From Xestospongia bergquistia (lineage: Eukaryota > Porifera > Demospongiae > Haplosclerida > Petrosiidae): a stretch of DNA of 64,000 bases. Shown here piece after piece: positions 1-16,000 of this stretch. The notes under the pieces are model-generated. The model was given only the letters and a program-made list of their open reading frames with translations. It searched no databases and was not told the origin of the DNA. A program made the translations under genes and the position numbers. The number at the start of each line of letters is the position of its first letter. Within the stretch, counting starts at the first letter, position 1. Location: positions 8,719,057 through 8,783,056 of the forward strand of contig OZ014415.1 in NCBI GenBank assembly GCA_963965975.1. The letters are read 5' to 3'.

Positions 1-1
1 T

Positions 2-1510
2 AGACAAAACAGTGAACCAGTTACGTACTAAAATAGCTGTCTTAGAACAGGAATTAAAAGACAAAGAGCAAGTTTGTGTTACCATAGCAACCACTTTTAT
101 GTTACCTTAGCAACAATATTCCTTTAGGTAGTTTTAAAAACTAATGAATTACTTGAGGCTTCTAATGAACAGAAGGTGTGTCCATTTTATTATCTTTGAT
201 TCATCATCTGTCCATTCTAGCATTCTTTAGAAATACAATTGGAACAACAACAACAACAAGTGATGAAGCTAGATAATGCTTATAAACAAACATCAAATGA
301 AATCATCAAAGTATGTAAACATTGTTAGACGATCAGTAAACATTGTTGTTTTATTGTATAGGGTAATGAAATTATTCAGAAGCTACAGTCGGAGTTGAAA
401 GGGTTAAAATCTAAGGTGTAGTCCATTATAGCAATGGTCATATTTATGAGTAGATGTTTATAGTTAAAGGTACGCAATATGGTTACCACTCAACAGGAGA
501 AATTACTTAAAGATAAGGTCATTTATAACTGTTATGTAATTTAAAATAATAAATGTTCAGATAATAGTTTCAATTATCTTTTTATAGGAAATAGAAATTG
601 AAAAATATCGTAATGAATGCCAGTCATTGAAGGACTCTCTAAGAACAAGAGAGGACGAGTTGACAAGGGTTAAAAATGAAATGAGTCAATTGCAGCAACA
701 AATTGAGGAACAGAAAGAAACTTTGAAAAATAATGAAAATGGTATGCTATTCTCTATCGTAATGTTGTGTCATGTGATGCAATTATGATGTCACAGTGTC
801 ATGTGATATATATATATGTGATGCAATATGATGTCATATGTGTCATGAGGTGTAACATGATGTCAAATAATATCACATGATCCATTGTGATGTCACAATA
901 TCAGATGATGTCATTTTCTAGTTATTACTTGGCTTAACAAACAAATCAACGATCAAGCAATAACTAAAGTGGGTGGGGCTATACCACACCCACATGAAGT
1001 ATTGTCTGCAATACGTCCTTCACAATCAGCCTCATCAGCCCTTTATCAAGTAAATATGGTTACACCCACTTTTTAACTTTCTTATAGCCTCGTTTTAGTA
1101 GTACCCCTTCTGGTGTTGTGGGGTGTGTGGCTGATGGGCGACAAGTCTTGGGAACTTTACAAAATCATCCACAGAAAGTAAAAAACATTTTAAAACTACT
1201 TTAACTTTATTGTTAATTAATAGGTGTTATTTAAGGCTCCTCCTCTTAAACAACGTAGTACCTTATCTGTCCCATCTCCGCTGTCTTCTCATTCACTATC
1301 AGCATCACCACCTGTAACCACACCCACTAACATAGATCAGAAAACATCACCTCAAAATGGTACAATAATACATTATATTTTATTGATATTGCTTTTTATT
1401 AAGAGCAACAACTCCATCGATACCTCCCTCCAGTGACCATATCTGGTCCAACTACTTTTACTCCAGTACGAGGGGATGTTCCTTCATTAACAACACCCCC
1501 TCCTGTTTAG
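2..1510 (+). CDS. SASS6: SAS-6 centriole assembly protein, 3' part
   Basis: C-terminal part of a spindle-assembly abnormal protein 6 homologue, the centriolar cartwheel protein; the 5' part lies outside the window. Exons read at about 2-71, 128-175, 221-310, 362-415, 470-517, 588-741, 922-1049, 1088-1177, 1224-1359 and 1404-1510, all with GT-AG borders and a continuous frame. The product is a long heptad-rich coiled coil. Blocks NQLRTKIAVLEQELKDKEQ, NEIIQKLQSELK, VTTQQEKLL and VITWLNKQI match the tail of metazoan SAS-6 as I remember it. A Ser/Pro/Thr-rich disordered end follows, stopping at TAG 1508-1510. The N-terminal head domain that builds the ninefold ring is not visible here. I am sure of the family and moderately sure of each splice site. 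Confidence 0.88.
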
Positions 1511-1737
1511 TGTAAAAACAAATGTTTTTAAAAGTGTGTAAATTGTATCAAACATAAACACAATAATTTATGTAATCCACTTACTTAAATACACATTCAT
1601 ATACCATATATGGTATATGTACATGAATTACATATACATGTAGATATGTACATGTACTTCATGAATACATGTCATTAATTTAACACACTCGTTATAATGG
1701 ATGTGTTTTCAAATAATAAAATAAATGAATGTTATCT
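1511..1737. other. Convergent intergenic spacer
   Basis: Short AT-rich gap between the stop codons of SASS6 (+) and the PP2C-like gene (-). It holds palindromic TA-rich stretches around 1600-1660 (ATACCATATATGGTAT type) and AATAAA-like motifs near 1715-1725 that could serve 3' end formation. No gene is seen. Confidence 0.6.
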
Positions 1738-3595
1738 TTAAAAACGATGTCCCCGAAATGGTTTGGTATCAATCACACTGTTATTTCTATAAAATTGACT
1801 ATTACGACCAATAAAAGTCGGCATGGGTAATGGTTGAAGTGAAGGAAGATCTGAGGTAGTCTGTGAAGTCCTTTGTGGTGGCATGTCTACCAGCCCTGAG
1901 ACAGCAACCAGTGTGCCTACTTGATATCCAACTATTGTTGAATGATCTAATTTTCCAGGTAACGATTTTGATTGTTGAGATAACCTCCTCTCTTTTTCTC
2001 TTCTTGTAGATGGTGAGAGTTGAGGATCTGATGTTTGTTTCCAGACGTCTTCAAGAAAAGAACGTTTTTTGTCTGTAGCTTCGACTGTATATGATATAAA
2101 AGCATCAATTACATCTTGTATTGAAAGAGAATGAGGGAGACTTTTTTGTTTCTGATGAATGACTTTGGCCATTGAGGACATTGACATTTGATGTCGTTCT
2201 TCTGGGGATAGGCTAGGGAGAGAAGTCGAAAAAGAAGAGGCTGTGTGAGAGGTGGGTATGGCTTGTTTGAGGATAACAGGATCAAAGTTATCAGAGATAC
2301 CATCAGATGTTAAAAATACAATGTCATTATCACATATTGGTAAAAAACAGCATATAAGGTTAGCCAAGTCTGGATCGTCTCCAATGTTGGCCCCCAAACA
2401 CCCACCGGCATCACGTGGGTCTCTCCCTTTTCCCATATGGGCACCTGCTGTTACCTCATAGATTTTATAAAGATCAGGTTGATAAAGGAAGCAAGGACTG
2501 TCACCTACACTAACCACACATAACCCCCAGTGACCTGTTATCCTCGGATTAGACTGTAGCTCACAAACCATAGCCACTGTTAGGGTAGTAGTTGTACCTC
2601 CATGTTTTATAATGGTTTTATGAGCCTCATCAAAAGACAATAATAAATGATGAAAAATATCTTGCGTTGTCATAGAAACTGCAGAGGAGTCGAATAACTT
2701 CTCATGTAAATGACTAATGCAACCTGCTATAGCACCTCTTGCTGCTAAACGTGGTTTTACACCCCAGTTTATGCCATCAGCTAATGCCATTATACAGCTG
2801 TTAGGACGGACAACAATTGCAAAAGTGTCTGCTACGGGATCTCCATGATGTTCAGAACTGTTTAGCTTCTTTTCATATAGTGTGACAGAGAGACCATCAG
2901 CTCTAGGATGTGATCTGTCCCAGTCCACAACTCCGGCTATAATTGACGCTGGTGTGAGAATATAAGGTAACCATACATGATATAGACTCATTCCTAAACT
3001 ATATAAGATATGGACTCGTTCCTAAACTATAAAAGATATGGGCTCATTCCCGAACTATGCTCATTCCATGATATGGGTTCATTCTGAAACTATACAGGAT
3101 ATGGGCTCATTCCAAAAGCATACAGGTTATGGACTCATTCCTAAACTACATGTGATATAGCCAGCCCCTCCTACCTATGGAAAGAGGTGGACTATCTCAC
3201 TAGTAAGTGATATGATTCACACCATAACTCATTCCTGTACCTATATAACAAGGCAGAATCCCATACCACCTACTATGGGGCAGAAATGAACTCACTTTTA
3301 TCAATACATTCATCAGGATCAGGATCTAAAGTGAGTCGAGTCAGTCCAGCCCCAGGACCAGTCTTACAAGCTAATACTGAATTCTGCAATGGAGCTAATG
3401 GAAGCTCAGGCATATCAACAGCAGTACGACCTGATATAACGTGTCCATCCAAACTATATCCTGATACAATATGTCTTCTAAGTAAAGGAAGGATACTCGT
3501 AAGTAACTGAGTAATTACTGCAGGTTTACTTACTTGATATAATCAGTAAATTTATTGAAGAAGCCTCCACTGCCTCCTCCTCCTCCTTGGGCCAT
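1738..3595 (-). CDS. PP2C-like phosphatase-domain protein (CG9801 type)
   Basis: Three exons on the minus strand: 3595-3534 (starts MAQGGGGGSGG), 3477-3296, and about 2948-1738. The last contains nearly the whole phosphatase fold. Visible PP2C motifs are ALADGINWG (in place of DGHGG), VVSVGDSPCF, FLTSDGISDNF and a late DHSTIVG, so the aspartates of motifs 1, 8 and 11 are kept. The ADG-NWG form and the lead-in GVVDWDR..HPRADGLSVTLYE recall the uncharacterised animal family represented by Drosophila CG9801. PP2C enzymes are Mn/Mg-dependent Ser/Thr phosphatases; whether this divergent member is active is not settled by sequence. The acceptor of the last exon could be at 2948 or 2936, both in frame. 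It shares a 312-bp divergent promoter with the MIER gene. Confidence 0.82.
2960..3170. repeat. Degenerate ~30-bp tandem repeat in PP2C-like intron
   Basis: About six imperfect copies of a motif like ATATGGGCTCATTCCNAAACTATAC, irregularly spaced, lie in the second intron of the PP2C-like gene. The copies differ in length and sequence. No coding role is seen. Confidence 0.65.
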
Positions 3596-3907
3596 AATAA
3601 ATGTATGATCTGGTTGCTATTTCAGTCAAAATGAAAGTAATTGCTTATCGTTGGGAGGTGTGGCTAGTTAATTAGCATTGATTTATATCACGTGAGTTTT
3701 TTTGAAGTCGAGAAGAATCCCACTTAGTAAGTAATTTGTGCATTTTATTTATTTACGAAATATTCTTTAATTTACTGTCTTCTATACGTTAATAAGCGCA
3801 AAAAAGCAATAATTTTAACTATATTTAAGTAGATCTAATAAATACAGCATAAATAATCAATGATTTAAATATGTATCTTGTTTACATTTCTCTGTACAGT
3901 TATTTAG
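3596..3907. promoter_or_regulatory. Divergent promoter, PP2C-like / MIER
   Basis: The start codons of the two genes face away from each other across 312 bp, so the two genes very probably share promoter sequence. The gap is AT-rich, with no clear TATA box. It contains CACGTGAG at about 3690, which includes an E-box CACGTG. This is inferred from layout only. Confidence 0.5.
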
Positions 3908-7071
<3,164 letters not shown>

Positions 7072-7595
7072 ATATTACTGACCACAACTACTGTCCTTTT
7101 CACCTTCTCTATGCAAATTAGTTTTTTATATTACATGTATTGAAATGATTACTATATATATAAAAACATTTTAAACCTCAAAATTATTAATAAATTTAAT
7201 TAGTTATTATTATTTATGATTATAACTTTAATTATTTTCTGTATTTTCTTTCTTTCTCCCTTATATGTAATAACACTGTTAAAATATATTGTAAGAATAT
7301 TTAACTTGAAAAATTAAGCAACTTCTAAAATAATTATGAATAATTCATATATTATTTGACTTAAGGGGATAATATTACATTCCCCCAAAAAAGATAACTT
7401 AATTCATAATAAAGTAGGTAGTAGTATAGTTCCTGATCAAAGAGAACTAAAGCATTGTTGTTGAAATTAAACTAATACAATATATACAAAATGTATTTTT
7501 TTCATACCACCTCCTGCAAACTCATGTGTAGGGAATTGCATGGTACCAAAATACCAGGTCACACTGGTACTGTTTTGGGAGATGAGCTAAGTCAC
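7072..7595. other. AT-rich intergenic spacer
   Basis: Lies between the MIER stop and the TATA box of the first helical secreted gene. It contains homopolymer-like A/T runs and polyadenylation-like AATAAA motifs near 7190. No gene is seen. Confidence 0.5.
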
Positions 7596-7602
7596 TATAA
7601 AA
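7596..7602 (+). promoter_or_regulatory. TATA box of helical secreted gene 1
   Basis: TATAAAA lies about 100 bp before the ATG at 7699, at a distance that fits a start site near 7625-7630. Equivalent elements precede the other four genes of the set. Confidence 0.65.
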
Positions 7603-7698
7603 AGAGCTCCAAGTTGAAGAGACTGCATCTCAAATTATTTACAGCTGATTATTCCTTATATCTTTGTAGCAGTTCTTTAGTGTTCTCAAGTTCTCACA

Positions 7699-8955
7699 AT
7701 GGCTGGACTCTCTCTGTCACTGACTGTAATTCTGGTATTCAGTTGTCATTTGGTCAATTGTGCTCCATCATTGATTCCACCTGCTGGTACTTTAGTAGAC
7801 AACCAAGTGAGGAAGAACATTAAATATAATAGAATTGAATTTACCTGTAGTAGACCAGATAGATGTCAGTTTATCATTTCCCTATTCTTTCTATACAGCA
7901 AATTGTTAATACTCCTGTACCTGATGGTCAGCAACCATATGGTGGAAACAGTGGAGGTGGATCAGCTGTGTTTCCTCAAGATATTAGTGGGATTGCAATT
8001 GGATTTGCCAAAGGTAACATCACTGCTGCCACAACCAAATTGAGCTTAATGATAAACCACATCAATGAAACTGCAGCAGCTGTCTGGGGTGTTGTAAGTT
8101 TATTATACTTAACAAAATAGACTATCTAGTGATTTTCTTCTTCATTCTTGCAGAATGATATTACAAATAGTGATATTAACAGTATTAGCACAGGAGACAA
8201 CTTGTTGGATACTACTTGGGTACCAACTGATGGATCTGATTGTGGTGTAAGATTTTACTTTGTGTGAATTATTCACTGATATCCCATCTTCTTTTTCCTG
8301 TAGAACCGTCAGACAAAAATTGACACAAGTATTTCATACATTCAGTGTTTCTCTGAGCATTTAAGCTCCATTTTGGTCAATTTAACTCACCAACTATTAT
8401 ACAACAACTCTTTTAAACAGCCTCTATTTCGTGAACATGTCTACCAAGCTTATGAATATGTAGCTGTTGTAAATGACATGAAGAAACTTGCAGCCTCTTT
8501 TCCTTGTAGCTACACTCCTCCTACTAGTAAACCAGTTACCTGCACTCCTTTTGAAAATATCAAAGTGAATCATGTAAGTCTAGTCCTAAAATCTTAGAAA
8601 TACAGTCATCAGTTCAGATGTTGTATAATATGGTACACTGTCTTTAGTGACCACTTTGAGACTTTGAAAACTATGTTGCTACCATAATTATAATTAATAT
8701 GTTAAATTATAAGAATAATATATAATAGAATCAATATTGAGTGTCCTTAATTAAGAGAGTTTTCGTTCATTCTCTTTTCTTCCATTGTAGAAATATTTAA
8801 GTTGTTCAACTAGTCTCTGTTCTTCAATGACTTATGCCCAATTGGAAATGGTAGTCGTTATTTCTAAAATAGCAAGCTTCATGGACAGTACCAGGAATGC
8901 ACTCAAACAGTACAATGATGGATGTCTAGTTCTCAAAACTCCATGCAAATCCTAA
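7699..8955 (+). CDS. Secreted helical glycoprotein 1 (cytokine-like architecture)
   Basis: Unrecognised family. Exons: 7699-7806, 7899-8093, 8154-8246, 8304-8573 and 8791-8955; every intron is phase 0. Together they give about 276 residues. A classical signal peptide (MAGLSLSLTVILVFSCHLVNC) is followed by a Gly/Pro-rich stretch and then several amphipathic segments suited to helices (ISGIAIGFAKGNITAATTKL, IQCFSEHLSSILVNLTHQLL, LEMVVVISKIASFMDSTRNAL). N-glycosylation sequons include NIT, NET and NLT. Cysteines concentrate in the last two exons. Signal peptide, phase-0 introns between helical blocks and a TATA promoter are the build of helical cytokines. This is an analogy; I see no diagnostic family motif. 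It could instead be another class of secreted helical protein. Confidence 0.75.
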
Positions 8956-9271
8956 AATGCAAGAATATATTTTTTGCAGTCTTATAATCACTTATTATTT
9001 TACTTGATTATTTAAGTTAATAATATCATAATTTATTGTACAGGACAAAAGTTTAAGTTATTTCCTTTTAAGCTGATTTTTGCAATCATATCACTTTTAC
9101 TAACTTAACAGAATATTGCTCTGTTTGTTTATACTGAACTCAATTTTAAGTTACTTTTCAGTTTCAAGTTGTTGTTTTTTTGCCATAATAATTTAAAAAT
9201 AATTTGAAGTAATTGTATCCACTACTCTATAAATTAAAGCATAAAATATGTATATATATATATACACATAT

Positions 9272-9307
<36 letters not shown>

Positions 9308-9862
9308 ATATGTATATATATATATGTAGTTTATAGCTCTCTTTTTAAACTCACTTTTCTCCATTGTTAACAAATTAAATGAAAGGAAAACTTCAATTTT
9401 CTATTGTTTATGTGTGGCATATACCAAACACAACTTTAAAGAAAATATACAAAATGATCATTTTGGCACCATCCTATATTCTAGTTGATAAGTCTTTCAT
9501 ATCATAGCATGACTTCTTATTAGCATATACTATGATCATCTGACATGCTATCTACCTAACTGTGCAAGTTATAATTATTACAGTAAATTTTATGTACTCA
9601 TTTTCAAAAGTTTGGAGCCAGTATCAATGACAAAATAGGACACAATTTCAATTTATTTTTCAATTTCAATTTACAATAATATTAAATATCACTTACAATA
9701 TTAAGTCATCTCATATATGATAAGTTTAGTAATATTAAAATAAACTAATATAATACATACTACATACATATATATACATATATATATTATATACAAGTCT
9801 ATAAGTAATTCTAGGATTGCCAAAGTCAATTATTATAAATTTAAATGTGCAGTTTGATATGA
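8956..9862. other. Convergent intergenic spacer with palindromic TA repeat
   Basis: AT-rich gap between the ends of helical genes 1 and 2. At about 9247-9326 it holds a near-perfect palindrome made of TA dinucleotides and ATATGTATA/TATACATAT arms, able to form a long hairpin. No gene is seen. Confidence 0.6.
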
Positions 9863-10758
9863 CTAATAGGCCAAAGCATGTGTTGTAATATTGTTAAGAT
9901 AGTCCATCTCTTGTTGGAATTCATTTCTAATATTGATGTTCATCCACTCATCAAATTCATAGCTACTGCAATCAAATCGCCACATAAAGTCACGAATGAA
10001 CCTGTTCATTATTGGAGTAACGAAGGAAAATTGACTCAGCATCATCAATTCAGCAGGATTGCTGCAATTGACATTTGGACGAATAGTAAGAGCATCTCCA
10101 TGAGTCATCAACTATCAGAGAAAAAAAAGAGAGAATAAAGGAATATATTAATATATTAGAGAAACCTATAGTTCCAGTAACACTATGTTCTTTAATGCAA
10201 AATAATAAATTAATTATTGTATATATTTGGATTCTAAGCTCTAAGCTATCAGCACTGTTATGACAAAATTGGTTTGATTGTAGTAATATGAGCTACCTAG
10301 TATCACAACTCACCCATTCACAAGTATCTTTCATTAATGTCGAGAGTATAGTGCCAAAAAAACCAAGATAGTTCAAATTGCCAAAACCTGGATAATTGTG
10401 TAGGTCATCTTGCTTCTGGAGTTCCAATAACAAATGACTATAAATGCCAGCTACAGCCATGAGTTGTAATCCTGGTTCAAAAAGATTAGTAGCAATGAAG
10501 TAAGGATTGCTTGGATTTTCCAAGGGATCCTGAGTGTTATAAAATTTGGCCTATGATAAAGAGAAAATAAGATATCGTTGTTGAATGGAGTATATTGCAA
10601 CTTACAGTATAGACACTTAAAGCCTTCACTCCTGTCAGTACATGGCTCAATACTGAGCAGTTAGTGTTGTTAAATTGACTGTTAGCAGCAGCATTCAGTG
10701 TGGGAAGACCAGTAGCTAGTATCATAACAAACATGAGGAGACACGTGTTTTGTTCCAT
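9863..10758 (-). CDS. Secreted helical glycoprotein 2 (cytokine-like architecture)
   Basis: Unrecognised family. Exons on minus: 10758-10606, 10550-10314 and 10111-9863, both introns phase 0, giving about 212 residues, the size of a long-chain helical cytokine. The signal peptide starts MEQNTCLLMFVMILATGLPT and ends near AANS. Sequons NNT/NCS occur in the mature N terminus. Predicted amphipathic helices include LSHVLTGVKALSVY, LQLMAVAGIYSHLLLELQKQ, FFGTILSTLMKDTCEW and NEFQQEMDYLNNITTHALA. A TATA box lies on the minus strand at 10847-10855. The gene is transcribed away from FRA10AC1. It shares architecture with gene 1 but little obvious sequence. Confidence 0.75.
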
Positions 10759-10846
10759 ATTGTTCGCTTTGTAGAGATGTGGAGGAGATCAGCTGAATAT
10801 CTGGTTTAGATTCTAAAACGAGTTGCTCTGAGAACTGGTCTTCAGT

Positions 10847-10855
10847 CTATTTATA
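10847..10855 (-). promoter_or_regulatory. TATA box of helical secreted gene 2
   Basis: The minus strand reads TATAAATAG about 90 bp upstream of the ATG at 10758. Confidence 0.6.
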
Positions 10856-11171
10856 CTCATCCTGGCTTTCTTGATCCAGTCATTTTGCATTTCCTTTCTA
10901 AAGTCAGCCAGAGTTTTGAACATACAACAAAGTATGTAGTGTTTTATTCTGGGTAAATAACCACTACATTGTACAGTGTAATAACTTACGTATACTACAG
11001 TAGCAGGGGATATTTTTTATTAATTTCTTAACAGTATACTATTTCAATATAACACAAACCCACTTTAATTACCGCGAAAAATGTTTACGCGTAAACTTAA
11101 CGAAAGCGCATGCGCAAATCCACGTGTACCTTTGAACTCTATTGGTGTTTTTTCTTCCCTTTTTTTCCATA

Positions 11172-12412
11172 ATGGCTGTTGGCGGTACTCATCGAAAGGA
11201 TGAATATGGTGACTTAGACTCTGAATTTGACTCCTCTGAAAGGGACAGAAGACTAACTTGGAGGGACGATCCTTTGTCCCATCAAAAACCAATTTCCGTT
11301 GGCAAACCCACCCATTCAAGCGGTCTTCCTTCTAAACAGGTTCTAGTCAATGAGAGAGATAAAGAAGAATGGTATTCTCGTCGGTATCATTTACTCTCAA
11401 TGGATGCCTACTCTCGTCATAAAACATTAATTAACCATTATTTATTAGCTGCAGGTAAAAGTATAGAACAGATCCAACGATCTACCAGTAAAGATCGTAA
11501 TGATTATGATGTCTTAAAAGAAGAACATCGGTTTATTTGGGATAGCAACAAGGAAGCAGAAACTTGGGAACAGCGCTTGGCAAAAGCTTATTATGACAAA
11601 CTTTTCAAAGAGTATACAATATCAGATTTAAGTCGATACAAAGAGAATAAAGTGGCATTAAGATGGCGGACAGAGAAAGAAGTTGTGGAGGGCAAAGGTC
11701 AATTTATATGCGGCAGTAAACATTGTTCTGAGAGGGAAAATCTGACAAGTTGGGAGGTTAATTTTGGTTATGTAGAACATGATGAAAAAAAGAATGCCCT
11801 CGTTAAAGTGCGTCTTTGTATATCTTGTTCAAAGAAGCTGAATTATCATCATAAGAAAAAGTTATGGAAAAAAAGAAAAAGAAAAAGTAAACGTGAACAC
11901 AAAAAGAAAATTAAAAGAAGCAAAAGAGAGAACGAAACAGATAGCAGTTCATCTGATGAGGAAGATAAAGGTACTAACAACATATTATCTAATCTAGTAT
12001 TAGGTTTAAGGTTAATAATAATACTATAAATATTACGTTACCTATTTGGTATTCATGTTTATATATTTACACTTATTGTTTTAATTATAGTGTTCCTGTT
12101 TCAGTATTTATTACCTCACTTTTCAATATTACGTCAAGTGTCACTCGCTAAACCAAATTCCCTCAATGACAATATAATTTACAAAACAACCATTTGAATT
12201 TGTGGCTGTTGTTGTTATTGTTCTATTGTTCTCATAACACTGTTTAAAACAACACAATTATTACAATTTTTTTAGATGTGTCAGAAGTATCACCTACAAC
12301 CCAGGGAGAGTCAGAAGGCATTGAAAAAATTTGGAGTAAATCTGCTAAAGAATTAGTTGAAAAAACTAAAGAAGAAGAGTTTGATGATTATTTTAAAGAC
12401 ATGTTTATGTAA
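11172..12412 (+). CDS. FRA10AC1: FRA10AC1 homologue (nuclear, spliceosome-associated)
   Basis: Two exons, 11172-11970 and 12276-12412. The start was taken at MAVGGTHRKDEYG because the in-frame upstream ATG (11142) only adds a hydrophobic stretch of 10 residues. The conserved core includes EEWYSRRYHLLSMDAYSRHK, LAKAYYDKLFKEYTISDLSRYKEN, KGQFICGSKHC, LTSWEVNFGYVEHDEKKNALVK and a C..C pair in RLCISCSKKLNYHH, which suggests a Cys4 zinc site. A Lys/Arg-rich basic tail with a DSSSSDEEDK acidic patch follows, and exon 2 ends FDDYFKDMFM. The family is nuclear and linked to pre-mRNA splicing, with no enzymatic role known. If the 305-bp intron is retained, the frame stops at 12029. Confidence 0.9.
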
Positions 12413-13078
12413 TTGTTATTATTGTTTCATTGTTATTTCATTCTTGTAGTAAAATTGTAAACATTGTTTATCTACTTAATTATAATTATGAACATTAATA
12501 AATTGTTTTTATTGTAAAAAATTTATAGTTTTTTAAAGTATATCTAATAATATTCTAATATACACCATCATAGTATTGTTTTTAAAGCTCCATTATGAAT
12601 ATTAATATCTGTACATGTATCGTCACAAATTAGTATAAATGTGACCTTGATAAATAGCATACCTCCCATTGTGTACATGTACCCATTCAAGTTGTTTTGA
12701 TTATGATTATACCCTAAGGTGCCCAGAAGGTTGGACTGATTCACTGTTATCTCCACACCTCCTTGATGTTACTCCACAAAGTCTTTCAATTGCAAACCAC
12801 CTGTAGTGTAGGAGCCACTGCATTGTATATAGGACAAGTACACATCACACCACTTTATTGTACTGGGATGACCTCCACCTCTTCTATTGTATTCTGTAAC
12901 AATATAACTGAAGAAGGCAAGTCTGAAACACTCTACTTCCTGAGTTTTTATTTTCAGTAACTTGAGCCATCCAGCAGGTAAACAAATGTCTATAATTGTT
13001 TCATGATTATTTTGTGGTTAATTCCTTTTAAAATTAGGAGATCAAAAATTAGTATAATATAGTATTTAATAGACAGTA
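12413..13078. other. Convergent intergenic spacer
   Basis: AT-rich gap between the 3' ends of FRA10AC1 and the SPATA1-like gene, with AATAAA at about 12497. Small ORFs here show no family resemblance or splice context. Confidence 0.5.
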
Positions 13079-16000
13079 TTAAGTGAATAGGTTTTTTGTG
13101 GTGTGAGTTCTTGTAAATTCTATTTGCTTTTCTAACAGCTCTTGTTTCAATAGTCTGTGTTCACGTGTAGCATTTTGTCGGACCTATATAAGTAATTCAA
13201 GAATATAAGAGTAAAAATAGATATAAAAGATTCATAAATAGATTGACAGAGTCACACATGAAATAAGTAGTTAGTTACAAATTTATTATTTTAACATTCC
13301 TAAGTAATATGTTTTTTTTCTTATTGACTTTTTGTTCTATTGCTAAGTGCTTTCTTGTTTTAGCAAGCCTTTCCTTTAGTTCTTCTATATCAAGTTCCAC
13401 TTGACGACACTGTCTCTTGTAATTTTCCTAAGAAATGGTATGTGATATATTGTAATGCATACAATACAGTAGTATAGCACGTACTATCTCTGATGGTTTC
13501 TCCCCAGATGATACTATGAAACCACCTGCAGTTAATGTAAGTGAAAGGCATTAAAAATCCCATAAAATGAATACAGTTTAATGTTGGAGTGTGAGATGTG
13601 GCACTTTTACCTTGTTTGTGATGGTTTGCCCTCACAAATGATTTCAGAACGTCAATGTTTCCCTTACATACTGATATTTGATCCTCAAGTTGGGAAGATC
13701 TCTGCTTTTCTTGGAAGAACCTCCTTTTCCATTCCAGATCAACTAAATGGCAGGATATAGTAAGGTTTGTTGTGGAAAGCTAACAAGGTTAGGGTACATT
13801 AATGGCTACCTCAGTGAAAACTGATATACATTAATATAAGTGTTTTTATAAAGTTCACTAATATAAGTGGATAAGAGACACCCTGTTGCCATGGTAGCAG
13901 TTGATTAAGGACACTATCTCACAGATGCCATGATTTTAGGGTATAAACAAAGAAAGTTATGGCAGATTGAACATCTGGCTAGTTTGGTAATACAGCCAAG
14001 AGGAGGAGATATATGAGCTGAGTGTAAAGAACTGGCTCTAGTTAGGTTCAGTAGTATTATGATATGTTTTATAGTTATGACAGTGAAATAAGAGAACAAT
14101 ATGTGGTTTGTATAAAGGCAGTCCTCGACACTCCTCACCATTTTCTCGTTGTTTCTTCATTGACATCTGTGCCTTGCGTATTTTCATGGTCATATGTCCT
14201 GTGGTTGTTGACATCTTACTGCTGCATGAGTCCCACAAATGAGATCATATAATCTAATAATATTATATATACTCACCATTCATTTTTGACTGTCTCTATT
14301 TCCTTCAATAATCTAGCCACTGTAGACAATTAAAATGATGTCATTAACAATTAACATGTACTCAAATATGTAATACCTTTGTCATCATAATCTTTGTTTC
14401 TTTCTTTTGTCTTTTTTGATTCCTGTACTTCTGGTTGCTTACTTCTTTCATTCACTACTTCTAGATCTCTAGAACCTACTTTTTTAATTTCTTCACTAGT
14501 ACCATTATTATTAGTAGTGATCCTATTTGTATTCACTACATCATGATCCTTCCTTTGACTCGTCTCCTTTTTGGTTATTTTAGGAGTCTTTTTTGGTGAT
14601 TCCTGTACTTCTGGTTGCTTACTTCTTACTTCTAGATCTCTAGAACCTACTTTTTTAATTTCTTCATTAGTACCATTATTATTAGTAGTGATCCTATTTG
14701 TATTCACTACATCATGATCCTTCCTTTGACTCGTCTCCTTTTTGGTTATTTTAGGAGTCTTTTTTGGTGATTCCTGTACTTCTGGTTGCTCACTTCTTAC
14801 TTCTAGATCTCTAGAACCTACTTTTTTAATTTCTTCATTAGTACCATTATTATTAGTAGTGATCCTATTTGTATTCACTACATCATGATCCTTCCTTTGA
14901 CTCGTCTCCTTTTCGGTTATTTTAGGAGGCAAATGTTTCTTGTTATTAGGTTGATGTTCACTAGATTTACTTTCTATCTTTTTAGAGACTTTTACATGTT
15001 CTCTCTCTACATGAGCTGGTATCTTTGTCTTTTGTTGAGAAGGTTTCAATAAATTTTTCTTGACAGGACTAACTTTATCTTCTTGTGTGTCATTGGAACA
15101 CTTTTCTTCACTAGAAGTAGGAGCAGTGACATCAGAAGATTTTTCAATTGACTTCAATGGTGATTGTGGTATTAATGGTGTTTTGTCTACAACTTTTGTA
15201 GTATTTTTATCTTCTTTTGGAAATAGTGTCTGTTCTAATTTTGCTGTAGTAGCTACAACCTCAGGATCAGAGAGAGATATATTAACTTGGACGATTGGAT
15301 TATGTTGTTCATTACTATCTGTTATCTTTTTATCACTTCTGTCCAAGTTTTGTAATGATTGGCTTGAAATACTAGCAGAACTTTGGGCTAATTCTGTTTT
15401 AAAGTCAGTCAGGTTTTCAATAAATTCAGCTTTACTTGACTCGTCAATTTTCTCTTTAGAGTGAGTTACTATATTCAAGTCTGTTTTAAGTCGAAAAGCA
15501 TTGTGATCACTTTGTGATGACTCATTGGTCGCAACATTCCCTGGAGACAGATACTTGTCGTCATGGTAACCACTGATAGTTTCGAGATTGCTGTATCTGG
15601 ATTGATTTGTACTAGAATAAGTAGAAATTGTTGGAGTGACACGTAATAAATCATTAGTAGATGTTAAATGAATTTGAGGAAGACTTGCTCTTCTGTAATT
15701 GTAGTTAGTTCTATTGGGTGAATCAGGCTGTGGAGCATGCAATGTTGAATACTTCAAAAATGTACTGTTATAAGGTTGAGATATTTCATGAGATTTATTG
15801 GACACTGGAGGAAAAGGAGATAGTGATGTCCCTGTGAAATTAGAGGACTCAATTATTAAAAATTAAAATGAATTACCAGACAATTCTAATGGATAACTCT
15901 CTTTGTTTCTTAAAAAAGGAACATTTTCTGTTACATAGTCACTATCAATGATATAGAGTTCACCAGTTCTTATCTATTGAATTAAAATATACCAAATAAC

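Noticed and set aside
15060..15464. 134-codon plus-strand ORF
   Set aside because: Antisense shadow of the SPATA1-like large exon, whose low-complexity Ser/Lys codons leave the other strand open.
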